Below are positions 14,160 to 25,893 of a stretch of DNA of 64,000 nucleotides, piece by piece. This DNA is from Anopheles merus (Eukaryota; Arthropoda; Insecta; Diptera; Culicidae): assembly GCF_017562075.2 (NCBI RefSeq), contig NW_024427587.1, positions 310,001 to 374,000 of the forward strand. The letters are read 5' to 3'. Each line of letters starts with the position of its first letter. Within the stretch, counting starts at the first letter, position 1. Position numbers and translations under genes: made by a program. The notes under the pieces were generated by a model that made no database searches, was not told where the DNA came from, and worked only from the letters and a program-made list of their open reading frames with translations.

Positions 14160-14680
14160 TAATACCTTCTTCTTCTTCATATGGCCAAAAATTTGTTCCG
14201 GCAGTTCAACGAGTTTGGACCCATGTGACATTTGCTCGAAATTGTTTTCCCATATCTGCTCGATTAGTACTCGAAACGATTGAAATTGTGGATTTGTGTG
14301 TGATCCAGTGAGTTGAAAACGCTAAGATTTGGTGAGTTCGTAAATTAGACTTTCTTCTATTGATTGACGATGCAGTCGAGCTCATTTTACATTCGTAGCT
14401 TTGATTTGTTATGAAAAACCAAAGCTAATTTTGTGTGATGTTATTTAATAAAAAAACGAAATTATATATGTATTAAATGGCTACATGACCAACTTTAACG
14501 ATTGGAAACATCATTTCCAAGCGAATCTAAAAGAAAACAACGAAAAAGCCGCTTCACAGTTGATTTTAAAGGCCTTTTTATAAATTCCCGTTAAACTGGT
14601 GCAGTTTAAGGGAAGTTTAAGGCTCCAGTTTAAGGGAATTTGCTCGAATTCCCGATTATTCGTGCTCGAAAATGTCAATT
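13482..14680. repeat. Long inverted repeat (foldback) with ~330-bp arms
   Basis: The left arm from 13482 (AATTGACATTTTCGAGCACG...) through about 13810 is repeated inversely from about 14350 to 14680 (...CGTGCTCGAAAATGTCAATT). Internal landmarks pair in order: TTTAAGGGAATTT, ACAACTGTGAAGCGGC-type sequence, and CAAAGCTA near the inner end. It has no coding capacity. The loop contains the right TIR of the 13411-14159 element. Confidence 0.7.
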
Positions 14681-14752
14681 AGGAAGTTTAAGGCTCCAGT
14701 TTAAGGGAATTTGCTCGAATTTCCGGTTATTCGTGCTCAAAAATGTCAATTA
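14611..14752. repeat. 71-bp tandem duplication at the foldback end
   Basis: Units 14611-14681 and 14682-14752 both run from GGAAGTTTAAGGCTCC to AAAATGTCAATTA with only a few substitutions. The terminal segment of the right foldback arm has been duplicated in tandem. Confidence 0.85.
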
Positions 14753-15151
14753 GGAAATGACAATTTGACAAACATTTCTCAAAACTACTAAAGCCATTTT
14801 GCTGTCAAAGTTTTGTAAAAAACTGGAAAAATATTATTTTTACATTTTGTACATTTAAAAAAAAAAAAACTGCCTACTTTGAAAATCTATAACTAAAACG
14901 CGGTAGCAAATTGAACCAATCTATGCACAGTTATAGAAACTGCATTAGTTTGATTAATTTTCATTAGAAAATTGCATCGATATTGGATTGCACATTCAAA
15001 GGTTATAAGCTTCTAAAGTTGCTGGCTACCCGGGTAGCCCGGATGTCTGGACAGTGGCGCGTTAAACGGTGGGCGGACTGGGCGGCCGCCAGGGGCCCCG
15101 GCGATCTAGGGGGCCCCGTTATTGTGGATGTTCGACTTCGTATCGATTCTA

Positions 15152-15167
15152 CCCCCCCCCCCCCCCC
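15152..15167. repeat. Poly-C tract (C16)
   Basis: Sixteen consecutive C residues next to a GGGGCCCC-rich stretch. Similar C/G runs recur at 21670, 31503 and 55712 in this window. Confidence 0.95.
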
Positions 15168-15289
15168 TCTGGATGGGACTTTTACCATCTATTTCAAAAA
15201 GACTCATTTTTAATTAATGCATTTTTCCCATCGCTTCACTCACTATATTTTGTCGAGGGCCCTGAACTGCAGAAAACCGGGGCCCCATA

Positions 15290-17690
15290 TTACTCAAAGC
15301 AGCACATTAAATGTTCTAAGAAATCTGCCGATACTTGCACCAAAGTCGCAAGCGAAGAACACTGCGACACGCGCGCACAGCTCAAATCAATACCTCATCA
15401 TCGTTGGCGCAAAGTATTGGACAGAGCGAGAAACCGTCAATTTTTCCTGGTATGGGTGGCCTGTGCACGAGACACACCAAACCCAAAACCACGCAGAGCA
15501 ACTTGCTGCTAAAATGGAATGCACAGAACGCTGCGCTTAACTACCACCGAAAACCCGTTACACAACACAATCATACAACACACCCAAGCAAAAATTTAAA
15601 GACCCCGAAACACAATATCAATACACCGGCTCGTAGGTGGTAAAATTAGCAGGAAAAACTGACTAACATCAAACAAGCAACGGTGCTCCAGTGGGTAGAG
15701 GTTTCACTCGAGAAACGATTCCATCAATATCGATGTGTGCGCTTTTCAATTTGGCTTGGATGAAACGTGCCTGTGCTTGCTGGGGGCCCCTATACTTGTT
15801 TTGCAGATGTGTGCCGAAAACAGTCAGCTTTCACGCGAAAAATGGTATTCACATTTCAAGCCTGAGATCGTGGAGCGTACCTGCTTTTAACCCAAAACCT
15901 TAAATTTTCACGCGGGGCCCTACTCAACTTTTGCGGTCAACTGACAAATAGGGGAAAACGGGAAGGGGTGCTATTCATGTGGCCAAAAAGGAACTGGGCC
16001 ATGTTAATATTAAAATGATGTTTTATCACTATTTACATACAACTTTTTGCGTGAAGACAAAATAAAAAACCGTTACAACTATACTGAAGCCAAAACTCAA
16101 AGGTGGTTTACGGGGCCTCAACGATTATGTGGACTCTTCGATGAAGGGGTCCCGTTGGTAAGGGCCCCGTCGGTAAGGAGGCCTCATCAATAAGGGGCCC
16201 CGTCTATTAGGGGCCCCATCAATAAGGGGCCCCGTCCATTTGGTGTCTTGGTGTGGATGGTCCGTGCTCGAGCTCACCAAAAAAACGCGGAGACACTTGC
16301 TGCTAAAATCCAATGCACGGAACACAGAACAGCGCTGCGTTTAACCACAAAGAAAACCCGTTGAAACAGCCACAATCACAAATCATACACAGACAAAAAT
16401 TTAAAGGCCCTTAAACAAAATTTCAATACACCGGCTCGTAGCCGGAGAAATTAGCAGGAAAAATTGACACCAAGCTCGCGTTGCTTTAAAAAGTCTAGGA
16501 AGGTCGTTTGGTCAACGGTGCTTCAGTGGGTTGAGGTTTCATTCGAGAAATGGTTAAATCGATGTCATTGTGTGCACTCTTGGCTGGGATGAACCGTCCT
16601 GTTCTTGTATACGGGGCCCCTGTTACTGCTTGGCGATTTTGTGTCGAAAGCAGACGGCTGTTTCACACGAAAAATGGTATTCACATTCCTGGCCTGGGAT
16701 AGTGGATTGTGTGTGTCTTTTAATGCAAAAACTAAAATTTTCATTCTTGGCCCTAATCGAACACATCAAGTTTGTAACCGAAGAGAAGGGGAAATGGGAA
16801 AGGTTTCAGTTAGAAGGAAGGGGGAAGGGTATAAAAATACTCAAGGAACCTATGGACCATGTTCATTTATATATGGTTTTTATCGACTATTTCAATTTTT
16901 GCGAATACAACAAGACCAAAAACCGTTACAGATGCATCTACATACAGCCATAATACGAAGAACAATCTCCATTGCCTCGGCCATTTGGGGGCCCCGTTGA
17001 TGATTCCGTCGATTGAGGGGCCCCTTCCATTTGATGTTGTCAACCCAATATACCCCCATTTTCCCCCCGGGGGTTATGTTTACAGTCAGATTTACTATTA
17101 CTACCAGACCTATCAGAAGCATATTTATTTTACTTATCAGAAGCATTTTACTATCAGAAGCAGAAAACATTTGCCTTTTTAACATGTGCAATATTTTTGT
17201 TTACCATGTGCACCTTAGTTGGAAGCGTAGAACGCTGCGATACATGCCCAGAGCTCAAAACAATATCATTTCATCATCGTTGGCCCAAAGCGTTGGATCA
17301 AATGCATTGAACGCTACGCGCGAGTTGGGTAAAGCGAAATCCGTTACAAGAGATGCCTCACGCAAACTACATGCACATACGACATTAAAAGGCTCCGAAA
17401 CCGATCTCAACACAACGGTTCGTAGCCGTATAAATAAGCAAGAAAAATTGGCTGACACCAAGCACGCTCTTTTTATCTGTTGAGGTTTCATTCAAGAATC
17501 GATTCCGATGTCGATGTGTGCGTTTTTTAATTTGGCCTGTGTCTATGTTATCACGCAAAAACTAAGAACTCGTGCCCCGGCTAACCTTTGGGGCCCCAGT
17601 TAAAATTGTGGACTGGACGAAGTGATGGTAGAAAGGCAAGCTGTTGAAGGGTTTGGGTCAAATTTGGAAGGGTCGACGGAAAGGAAATAT
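15290..17690. repeat. Degenerate macro-tandem array, about three 0.8-1.0-kb units
   Basis: Several phrases recur in the same order at roughly 0.8-1 kb spacing. Examples are AACACTGCGACACG...CTCATCATCGTTGG (15358, 17230), CTTGCTGCTAAAAT...GCACAGAACG (15502, 16290), AATACACCGGCTCGTAG (15620, 16425; diverged at 17405), GAGGTTTCA(C/T)TCGAG (15697, 16530, 17480), and the GGGGCCCCT block. The overlapping short ORFs are shared between units only as DNA similarity, so I treat this as non-coding repeat. Confidence 0.65.
16143..16240. repeat. Short tandem GGGGCCCCG(T)C repeats
   Basis: Successive units of about 16-18 bp, typified by TCAATAAGGGGCCCCGTC, lie head to tail. Each carries a self-complementary GGGGCCCC core. 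Confidence 0.75.
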
Positions 17691-19079
17691 CGATATGAAT
17701 GATCGCGTAAAATTTGAACTAATTAAGCTGTCGGCAAAGTCCGGCCCGCCACAATATAAAGTCAGGCCCGAGAAAATATTTGTGCGATTTTGAAAGATAG
17801 GAAGATCCTATTCATTAAAAATTAACTGAACATATTTTAATATGACAATTCATATCGTTGAACTATTCCAAATTTGATCACCATAACATGGATTGTCGGA
17901 CCAATCAATATGGTCAAATTTGAGGAGAAATTAGAAAATAGAAACGAATAATTCCATAAAAACCTAACTGTTGATTTTACGAGAACAATGGTTACACTCT
18001 ATTGCTTTTTAAGGATGCAACGATTTTCTTGGAGCTTTTTTTTTAAAGAGCACTATCAATTCGTCTGACCTGGCCTTACTTGTCAGTGGCCTCATAATAG
18101 TACTGAACGATTGTACGTTTGTCTCGATATTTTTTCAGCTGTTAACTATTTTGTGCCATCTTCAGATATATCCTAGAAAACAATTTGAAACATGGAAGGA
18201 AGGGTACGTTAAGAAGCGATATTGCGATTTTGCTTTATTGTTTTGAACTTTTTATGACTTTTGCACACTATGCTGCAGACTCTTAATTGAAGAATCTTTA
18301 CAATCAATTTTAGTTATTGTAATTTAATAAAATGAATTTGAAACTTGCTTGGATGCTATAATAATGTAAGAAAACCAATAACCAATCGCATTGTTTAATA
18401 ACATAAATATCATATCATTTTGTGTATTAACTGTAATAATATAATAATGTATGTGTAAAACAAATGCATTCTCCTGGCCCTCACCGCTCGATCATTTAGA
18501 AAGCAGCTGATCTAAAGCAGTGGTCTCCAACCTGTGGTCCGTGGATTACTTGAGACAAACATACTGCAATACAAGGTATTTCCAGTTACTTTCGAATGAA
18601 AATATTGTTTTTCCCGCGTGCAAGAAGTTATCGCTCTGACCGATTGAAAATGAAGTGGCCGTAATTCGAATAAAGACGGTACTTCAGCATTCATTGTAAA
18701 GGTAAACCAACGTAAAAGCAAAATATTGTTTTCATGTTATGCTCACGATGACGATTTTAAATCAAATCGTCCGTATTACGAAACACGAGCTGGAAACTGT
18801 AAAGTACGAAAGAAAATATCGTTTAGAACCATCGTTCTTGTCCATAAAACACAAACGTAACTAGCTTAGCGAAAACGACAACTTTCCGACCTTTAACTTC
18901 TTTTGAGTATAGATAAAACCAACAACAACGATCATGGCAGGTCAGATTTGTTCGGATTGTCAGGATAGGACTATCCTACCCATCCATCATCTATCGACTT
19001 CTCATTTAAGGAGTTTACTTATGTCCTCCTACCCAAGGTAAGCCCTCTAAACTCCAACGTCCTACAGGTTTTTATGATC
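17691..19079. other. Intergenic sequence with transposon-end relics
   Basis: No gene is recognised. At 17729 the phrase TGTCGGCAAAGTCCGGCCCG matches the right TIR of the element at 19391-20180. At 18518 CAGTGGTCTCCAACCTGTGG is a typical hAT end. Neither has a visible partner, so both are probably truncated copies. Confidence 0.45.
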
Positions 19080-19087
19080 GCCTAGAC

Positions 19088-21104
19088 CAGGTATGTCAAA
19101 CAGGCGGCCCGCGGGCCGCATGCGGCCCGCGTCGATTCTGAATGCGGCCCGAGAGAATATTTTGAGAAGTGCTGAAATCAAAACCAAAATCACTGCAAAC
19201 CAAAAATCTGTTATTACTATTTGTCGAGGTGTATTAAATTTTCGAGAGAAGAACAATCAAACAAATTTGAAAACTTCGCAGCAACTAGTGATTGATTGTC
19301 GGAATAGCTCCACGGCTCAAAACCATTTCCGATCTTAGCTATTCCGGCTCCGATTCCGGCAAAATCCAACCAACAGTTCCACTCGGTAAGCAGCGGTCGG
19401 CAAACGTTTGATGCCAAGGGCCAAATTTAGTAAATGATCATAAGCCGCGGGCGAGGAAATGAAGTTTGTTTTGCACTTATCATCTTGCCACTCTCATCAA
19501 AATATTTAAGAAGAAAAAAATTATATCGATTGGTGATATTGTTGTTTTTTTCTTTAATTATGGCATCAAAATAAAGTTGAAACTTGATATTTACAATTTT
19601 TGAATCAAATTGCAAAGGTTCATCAGTTAAGTATCAGTAAAAGAGTGCGCAAAAGTGTGATCAGTCAAAACAAAAAAGCAAGAGTAATATATCTTATTGA
19701 TAACCTCCGAAAAAGTAAATTAGCTAATTATCATAATACTCCACGAATAAGTAATTCTGAGTCAGAATAATTGATATCAGATCACTCACAAATAGATTAT
19801 ATCGTTGTTCTCGTAAAAAAGCAATAGTTTGTTTTCAATCGTGGAAAGTTTTTTCTTACTCCAACTGATTGTTAGCCAAAGATAAAGAATGCGAAAATTC
19901 CTTTTCGTTTCTTATTTATTAATTTGCTATCGCCAGGGATGTGCCTGCAATGTTAATATTATATAGTAAAAATGTAACCTCGAATTCGACCATAATGATG
20001 ATTCCTTTTATCCATATTATGATAATCGAAGTTGGAAGAGTTTGACGGTATGAAATGAGATACTCCTCAAAGATGATCATTAATATATGTACGGATAGGT
20101 TCTTCCCATGTTTCATAATTAGAAAACCAATTCGGGTGCCAGATTGAACGTTGTGGCGGGCCGGACTTTGCCGACCGCTGGTCTAGAGTCATTCGAAACC
20201 GTTGGAGAAATCGGTTGTCGCGGCTAGTCTGCAGTCAGAAATGGCTCCGGTCGGTCCTATCGATCTCAATGCCTCTGACTGCCGAGTAAAGGCTTTAGTC
20301 GGCTCCGAATTGCTCCGATCAGATCTGCTGTGTATGTTACATCTTTGATGTTCGATTGGAGCCACTTCTGTTTTTTTGTTTTTGATAAAAGGATTTAGAT
20401 TAAGGATCAAAATAAACGAAATACCGTAGTCCTGTAATACATGGCTTATTAATAGATTAGCTCACACATTCCATACTGTAATTCGCGAATCATTTCCCTT
20501 CAAGTGTCAAAAAAATATTTGCCGATCTTTTTGGGATCACGCACCACGAATCTGCGTCTGATAAAATTATCGTAATTTAATAAGATTTTTCATAAAAAAC
20601 GGGTTCTTGCTAAAAGAAATGAATATACCAAGCTGTTGATCTGTCGAAAAATTGCGGTCAAATATTTTCGTTATTCATCCAGCGATTAATAGCTCGGATT
20701 GCTTGAATAAGATTCGCTACACGATGCTAGACTTACCCTACCTCTGTGAAAAAGTGTGTTTGACAGATATTTTCTAGTAGAACTGCCGTGTGAGAACGAT
20801 ACTAATGAAAAATATCCTATTTTAATAATAAGAATAAAAAAAAATTATATATGACTTTTAAAGTACATTAAACATTTTTTCACATCAAAAAGCACATAGA
20901 AAAATAACATCGCAAATTTGTTTATGACTAACGATTCCAGATTTGAAGCGAGGAGTACAAAAAGTCAATTTGTCTAATAATAATGATCTTATACAGTATT
21001 TTATATGAATGTTGGGGAATATTTTTTATTCTCAACTTTGCGGCCCGCGAATCACTGAAAATTTGTACTTGCGGCCCTCCGATGAAATGAGTTTGACACA
21101 GCTG
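19088..21104. mobile_element. hAT-like element with perfect 8-bp target duplication
   Basis: The left end CAGGTATGTCAAAC...GCGGCCCGC and the right end GCGGCC...GTTTGACACAGCTG are inverted. The 8-mer GCCTAGAC occurs immediately outside both ends (19080-19087 and 21105-21112). CAG ends plus an 8-bp duplication define the hAT superfamily. The interior lacks a transposase frame and contains a second TIR element at 19391-20180, so this is a non-autonomous or decayed copy of about 2.0 kb. Confidence 0.8.
19391..20180. mobile_element. Nested TIR element (CAGCGGTCGGCAAA ends)
   Basis: The left end CAGCGGTCGGCAAACGTTTG and the right end GGACTTTGCCGACCGCTG are inverted over about 14 bp. It lies inside the 19088-21104 element. 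The end sequence resembles hAT elements, but the flanking 8-mers (TCGGTAAG, GTCTAGAG) do not match well, so the duplication is unproven. A related end occurs at 17729. Confidence 0.6.
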
Positions 21105-21112
21105 GCCTAGAC

Positions 21113-22330
21113 GATCAAGTGTCGAAAGTCCGCTTCGAAACAGTATCCACAGTACCCAAAATTTTAACATACCACAAAGCCTTTCTGATATTACTGATTG
21201 TTAAGTCATTGATATCGATTGAAAATTGGCGAAAAAAAGTATTGAAATTGGTGTTTTTATTGATGCGCGGGTGGCAGTCCATTCTGCTCATGTTCATCTC
21301 TGCTTCATAAAGTTTTATACAGATGTGAATTGTATTTTGTCGAAACAAGTTTGTTGATTTGGTATGCACTCACGGTGTGTGAAGATTTTTCTCAACCAAA
21401 ACGTTAATCCCGCAAGCCGAATACGCACCTAAAATTTATCGGGGTATCTGTAAGCTGTTACCAAAACAAATTTTTGTTCATCACGAGCAAGTGGGCATCG
21501 CAGTATGTTTTCCTTTGAAGCTCAGACATGTCGTTTTGGTAGAATAAATAGCTGCATTTTCAGTAATTTGTTTTACTGATATTCAGTACCATGTATTACT
21601 CAATAGCTTTCAGTAAAAAATGTAACTGCAGCAAACTTATAAAATTTGAAGTGTATGATTCGTACACCACCCCCCCCCCCCCCGCGATGGATTTGGTGAA
21701 GGGGCCCCGTCTACCATAACGCCTAGGGCCTCGGAGAGGCTTGACCCGCCACTGTGTCTGGAATAGGGGTATTGGAAAATTTAATTCTAAAAAACAGGTT
21801 AATTATACTCAAAAAAAACATCTACGAAAAATCCCAGTGAAAGATGGCTGCGAATTACACACATATTCCAAATTTTAAGTCAATCGGATTCCTAGAATCA
21901 GAGAAATGAGCAATCAAAATCGATTTGGCTGCCTGTGTAGCCGGTTGCCTGGAAAAGGTTTAACACAGGATCGTCGTAGTAACATTGCATTCCGTTACTG
22001 CGACGACCACAGTGTGCGTGTGCCACTCGATTGTACAGACAGGCATTTTATGATAGTAGCATGCGGTTCGCAAGTGACGACACGTGATCCTATAACAATT
22101 CTTATAATAAATCTTCTTCTTCTATACATACATTTAGCTTAAAGCGTAACGTTACCATGGCAACGGGGTGACGCCGTTACAGCGACGCCGTTACGCAGAC
22201 GGTGCTTCTCATTGTTTGCTCTTCGTTGTACACGTGCACCGTACTCGGGCACTTTTGCTGACTGTTCATTTTGATCTAGCAGTCTCTTTCAACCATACGG
22301 ATTCGATCTGGTGGATGAAATTGTATATGT
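21113..22330. other. Intergenic sequence with a poly-C block
   Basis: No gene is recognised. A C14 run at 21670-21683 is followed by GGGGCCCCGTC and a GCCTCGGAGAGG phrase, resembling the GGGGCCCC repeats at 15000-17700. Confidence 0.45.
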
Positions 22331-22678
22331 GTTTTTTTTGTGGAATATTTTTTTAAAACCGTTGAAACTGTTTTCACTGGTGCTGAGCCAAGTTTAGTTA
22401 ATCAATTGAAATGCTTGCCTGTAGAACAAACGTGTGTTACAGTGAATCGAACTTGCGGAAAGAAATGGCATGTAGATTTTCGAAAATGGTGCTATCGTCT
22501 AATCAATTTGAAACGCGAACAGTTTGGAAAATTGAAGGAATTTTTTTGTACATATGTGTGTTGTACTAACCATAAACAATGTATCTTTTTCATTTGTGTA
22601 TGAATCATTGACAAGCGTGATCCAATCGAATAGCTTCAAGAACACCAAACGGCAATACAGTTGGAGATCCATATAGTA

Positions 22679-22890
22679 TGAAAATGAATACAGATGAAGA
22701 TCCATACTTTATGGTGAGTATTTTATCGCACATCGATATTATTCGCAGCTGTTAGCAAATAAATTAACCGACCGTTTTCTTTTACTTATAGTTTTTGCAA
22801 CAACGGAACCACTCAAGAAGACAGAAGGAAAATGGTGGCTCATACCACTACAAAACCACTACAAGAGAACCACTACAAAAAAAAAAAAAA
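22679..22890 (+). other. Putative spliced exon pair of unknown function
   Basis: An ATG at 22679 opens a 12-codon frame (MKMNTDEDPYFM) that runs into a strong donor (GTGAGT at 22715). A pyrimidine-rich acceptor (TTTTCTTTTACTTATAG) ends at 22791. The second segment is Gln/Arg/Lys-rich and runs into a poly-A tract of about 30 bases from 22878. The splice signals are good, but the protein is not recognised and the poly-A tract may mark a retroposed or slippage-prone end. It could be chance. Confidence 0.2.
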
Positions 22891-23466
22891 AAAAAAAAAA
22901 ATGTACAATGAAAAAAGAAGAACATGCATCGCAGTAGCGTAGCTGTGAATGAGAGTTTAAATAAGAACTTACGAAAGTGCTCCGGCAAGAAATTCAAACT
23001 TAACAACCATCGAATTCTCGACTTTACTTTCCGAAATCAGCCAATGACGTGTGTGATTCCTTAGCAAGGGGGAAACCGAATCGCAAGTCGATTAACGACT
23101 ATATTCAGACGCTTGAGCATAATCATATATCGACTTATGACTGGAAATGAAGTTGTTTATGGCAAAAAATTGATGACGATGATGATTTATACAAATGCAT
23201 GTTCATCTATTTGCCCTTGCAAAATTCATGCAAAATTTCATAGAAAAAAGTGATTAATTCACATTGGCTTTTATAAGGTGTTAATTTTAGCAACATTGTA
23301 ACAACAACAATTACAACGCTGTCGTTTAAAAACGTTTTTACACTCGTTCAATATCGGACTTATTAAATGTTTTACAAAATGTTAGTTTGGTTGATGTTCA
23401 TTACATATTGTTTATGTTTTCAGCTACCATGTTATGCAGGAAGAGGAATATTCAAAATAAACCCAC

Positions 23467-23841
23467 ATGTCCAATTCAACCTTTCAAACTGAGATGGATG
23501 CATTATGCGACAAACACATACACACTTATTTCTTTGAAGTGTTGAACAGAAATCCACACACACTTAAACAAACAACGGTAGATTTTGATATTATGGTACT
23601 CCTATCACACAATTTAAGACAAATAATTCCTGTAATTTTACGATCCACCTACGTCGATGAGATCAACGATAGCTTCAAATTGTTGCCACTGTGGCGCCGT
23701 TTCCTGAGTATAAACATTAGCGTCCAAGTACTGCAGGACTCATCATCTATAATTTATGAATCTCAAAAACCAGTGATTATCAACTTACATTTAAACACTC
23801 AAGGCAAAACCATGAATGTTAAGCAGAATGCATGTTGTTAA
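23467..23841 (+). CDS. Unrecognised 124-aa ORF
   Basis: This ATG-initiated frame has a normal-looking amino-acid composition (Leu, Ile, Val, Asp and His distributed without low complexity), unlike most short ORFs nearby. No domain, signal peptide or membrane segment is recognised. A second ORF (23816-24040, another frame) overlaps its end and also has balanced composition, so the pair may be a frameshifted or intron-split remnant of one gene. No function is proposed. Confidence 0.3.
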   Translation: MSNSTFQTEMDALCDKHIHTYFFEVLNRNPHTLKQTTVDFDIMVLLSHNLRQIIPVILRSTYVDEINDSFKLLPLWRRFLSINISVQVLQDSSSIIYESQKPVIINLHLNTQGKTMNVKQNACC

Positions 23842-24040
23842 TCATAGAGCTACGGCGTTTGATTCAGTCAAATCATTTTTTCTACAATTAAATCTTGCAG
23901 AAGGTGGAACACAGATTAACACGTTAAACCCTATGGCGGTCTACAGTGACCATCAGCGAACTTTCCCGTACGACGGTGGTGGTCCCTGTGTCTTTTCATG
24001 GGAGATTAACAATCATTACGATCAACTATACTCTGCCTAA
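23816..24040 (+). CDS. Unrecognised 74-aa ORF, possible continuation of the preceding ORF
   Basis: The C-terminal half contains a Gly/Pro-rich turn (PYDGGGPCVFSWEINN) and ends at TAA (24038-24040). An acceptor-like TTAAATCTTGCAG precedes 23901, which would permit splicing from an upstream exon. It resembles nothing I can name. It is listed because its composition is protein-like in a region that is otherwise repeats. Confidence 0.25.
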   Translation: MLSRMHVVNHRATAFDSVKSFFLQLNLAEGGTQINTLNPMAVYSDHQRTFPYDGGGPCVFSWEINNHYDQLYSA

Positions 24041-24178
24041 ATGAATGGAATCAGTGCACAGATTGAATTTCGTGTTCTAAGAAATATTGCGGTTGACAAA
24101 AATCTTATCGGACACACAACAGTATTGATGAACAGTTGAGTTGAAAACTTAGCAAAAATAAAATCAATTTTGCATCGT

Positions 24179-24375
24179 GTTCTTGTTCTTATTCTAATTG
24201 GCGTAAACGTCCTACGAGGACATGCCGGCCTATACAGGCTTTCAAGACTTTATTCAATACCACATAGCCGCATAGTCAATCCTTGCTACGGAGGGACGGT
24301 CCATTCCGGGCTTGAACCCATTGTGGGCGTGTTATTGAGTCGTTCGAGTTGACAAATGTACCACGAGACCGCCCC
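24179..24375 (-). mobile_element. SINE200-like tRNA-derived SINE
   Basis: On the minus strand the element starts GGGGCGGTCTCGTGGTACA (A-box region), carries the pol III B box GGTTCAAGCCC (complement of 24308-24318), then GGAATGGACCGTCCCTCC, and ends in an A/T-rich simple tail (AATAAGAAC...). This structure matches the Anopheles SINE200 family. It is the best-preserved copy in the window. Confidence 0.8.
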
Positions 24376-24449
24376 ATTTGCTTCGTGTATATTTGGTTAA
24401 GTTAAACTTAAATTCAGTTAATGTAGATGGAATGAAAAGTTAGTTAAAT

Positions 24450-25893
24450 TCAGTACCGGGTTGAATCTATTGATGGGGGAAGGTGGTCCACAAGATTCTT
24501 CGACAAGGATTTTTTCGTTGAAATCTTGAGGGGCATGTTGCTACGGGCAATTTTGGGCATGTTGCTACGGCAGAGGAGCTGACCCAGGTGGCTTGTGATG
24601 GCACTGTGCCTAGGTAACCGCCAAGGAGGGCCAGCGTACAGTTTATTGGTGGACGTCCGAGATTGATCGGTTGCGCAGCCATTTTCATGGAATGAAACGG
24701 CGGTTCAACCGGGCCCGGATCGAGGAGCAGCGCGAGGAAAGGCATCAAATGAAGTCAGACGCACGCGCTGCCCTGGAACGGGCCACCAAGCTCAGCAAGG
24801 ACCAACACAAGCAGGATCTGCCGGTACGATTGGAACTGCACGGCTTTGGCCCTGTTTACCAAATCCGAAGTAGCAGTGGGAAGGAGCTCGGGTTCCGATG
24901 GAACGGGATGCTAATAAGCTCCAGTTCATCGTGAATGAGCTCTTTCCCGAGCGTCCCCCGATGGAGTGGCCCGAGACGGAAGTTGGAGGGGATCCGCAGG
25001 ATCCGGTCTCGGAGGAGGAGTAGGCGGAAGAGTTGAAGGAGAATACCCGTTCACTCAACCCCAAAAAAGCTCCGGGGGACGACAACATTCCGAATATGGC
25101 TGCAGCTGCGGCAATTCTGGCTTTTACTACCGTTTTTGCCAAAAGCTATAAGCAGCTACTGGAGGCAGGCACTTTCCCCGACGCATGGAAGCGGCAACAA
25201 CTGGTGCTGCTTACCAAGTCGGGGAAACCCCTCGTCATACCGGCTCATTTGCTTGCTGAGTGTGCTGGGGAAAATTTTGGAGCGGTTGATTCAGCGGAGG
25301 CTGACAACCCACCTGGAGTCGACTAGGGGATTATCGGATGCCCAATACGGTTTCCGTAAAGGGCGTTCGACCGTGGATGCCATCACTCGGGTGATGGATA
25401 ACGGGAAAGTCGCTCTAGACAAGAACAGAAAGGGGGATCGTCTCTGTGCGGAGGTAACAGTGGACGTCCGGAATGCCTTCAACTCGGCAAACTGGACAGC
25501 GATCGGCCAAGCTCTGCAGCGTAAAAACACGCCGCCTTATTTGCAGGCGTTGCTGCCGAACTATTTTATTGGCCGAAAGCTACACTATAATACGGATGAA
25601 GGAGTAGTGTCGAGGACTGTATCTGCTGGCGTTCCTCAGGGTTCGGTTCTAGGACCAACACTGTGGAATGTCATGTATGACGACCTACTCCGCTTGCCGC
25701 TCGAGGGACTTCGAGCGGACATCATTGGTTTTGCTGACGACGTGGCCTTCACATTTTTGGGAAGGACCACAGAACAGGTCAGCGCATTAGCAACGGCTAA
25801 CCTGGAGAGGATCGAGCGGTGGTTGCAAGGAGTCGGATTGGAACTTGCCCACCAAAAGACCGGGTTCATGATTTTTTGTACTCATCATGTCGC
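24450..25893 (+). pseudogene. Non-LTR retrotransposon, reverse transcriptase region (R1-like), 5' portion
   Basis: This encodes part of the endonuclease-to-RT linker and the RT domain of an R1/LOA-type retrotransposon ORF2. Visible RT landmarks are LNPKKAPGDDNIPN (about 25063), YGFRKGRSTVDAI (about 25349), VDVRNAFNSANW (about 25462), SAGVPQGSVLGP (about 25622) and the catalytic FADD (about 25729-25740). It is broken by an in-frame TAG at 25021-25023 and by a frameshift near 25217, where the ORF changes from frame 1 to frame 2. It is then interrupted at 25893 by an inserted DNA transposon and continues at 27790. Confidence 0.8.

Noticed and set aside
15003..17491. Numerous 60-156-aa ORFs in the GGGGCCCC region
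   Set aside because: They are shared only as nucleotide repeats, frames are not conserved between units, and translations are unstructured.
24300..24375. tRNA gene on the minus strand
   Set aside because: The A and B boxes are tRNA-like, but the sequence cannot fold into a full cloverleaf with acceptor stem and continues into a SINE body with a simple-repeat tail.
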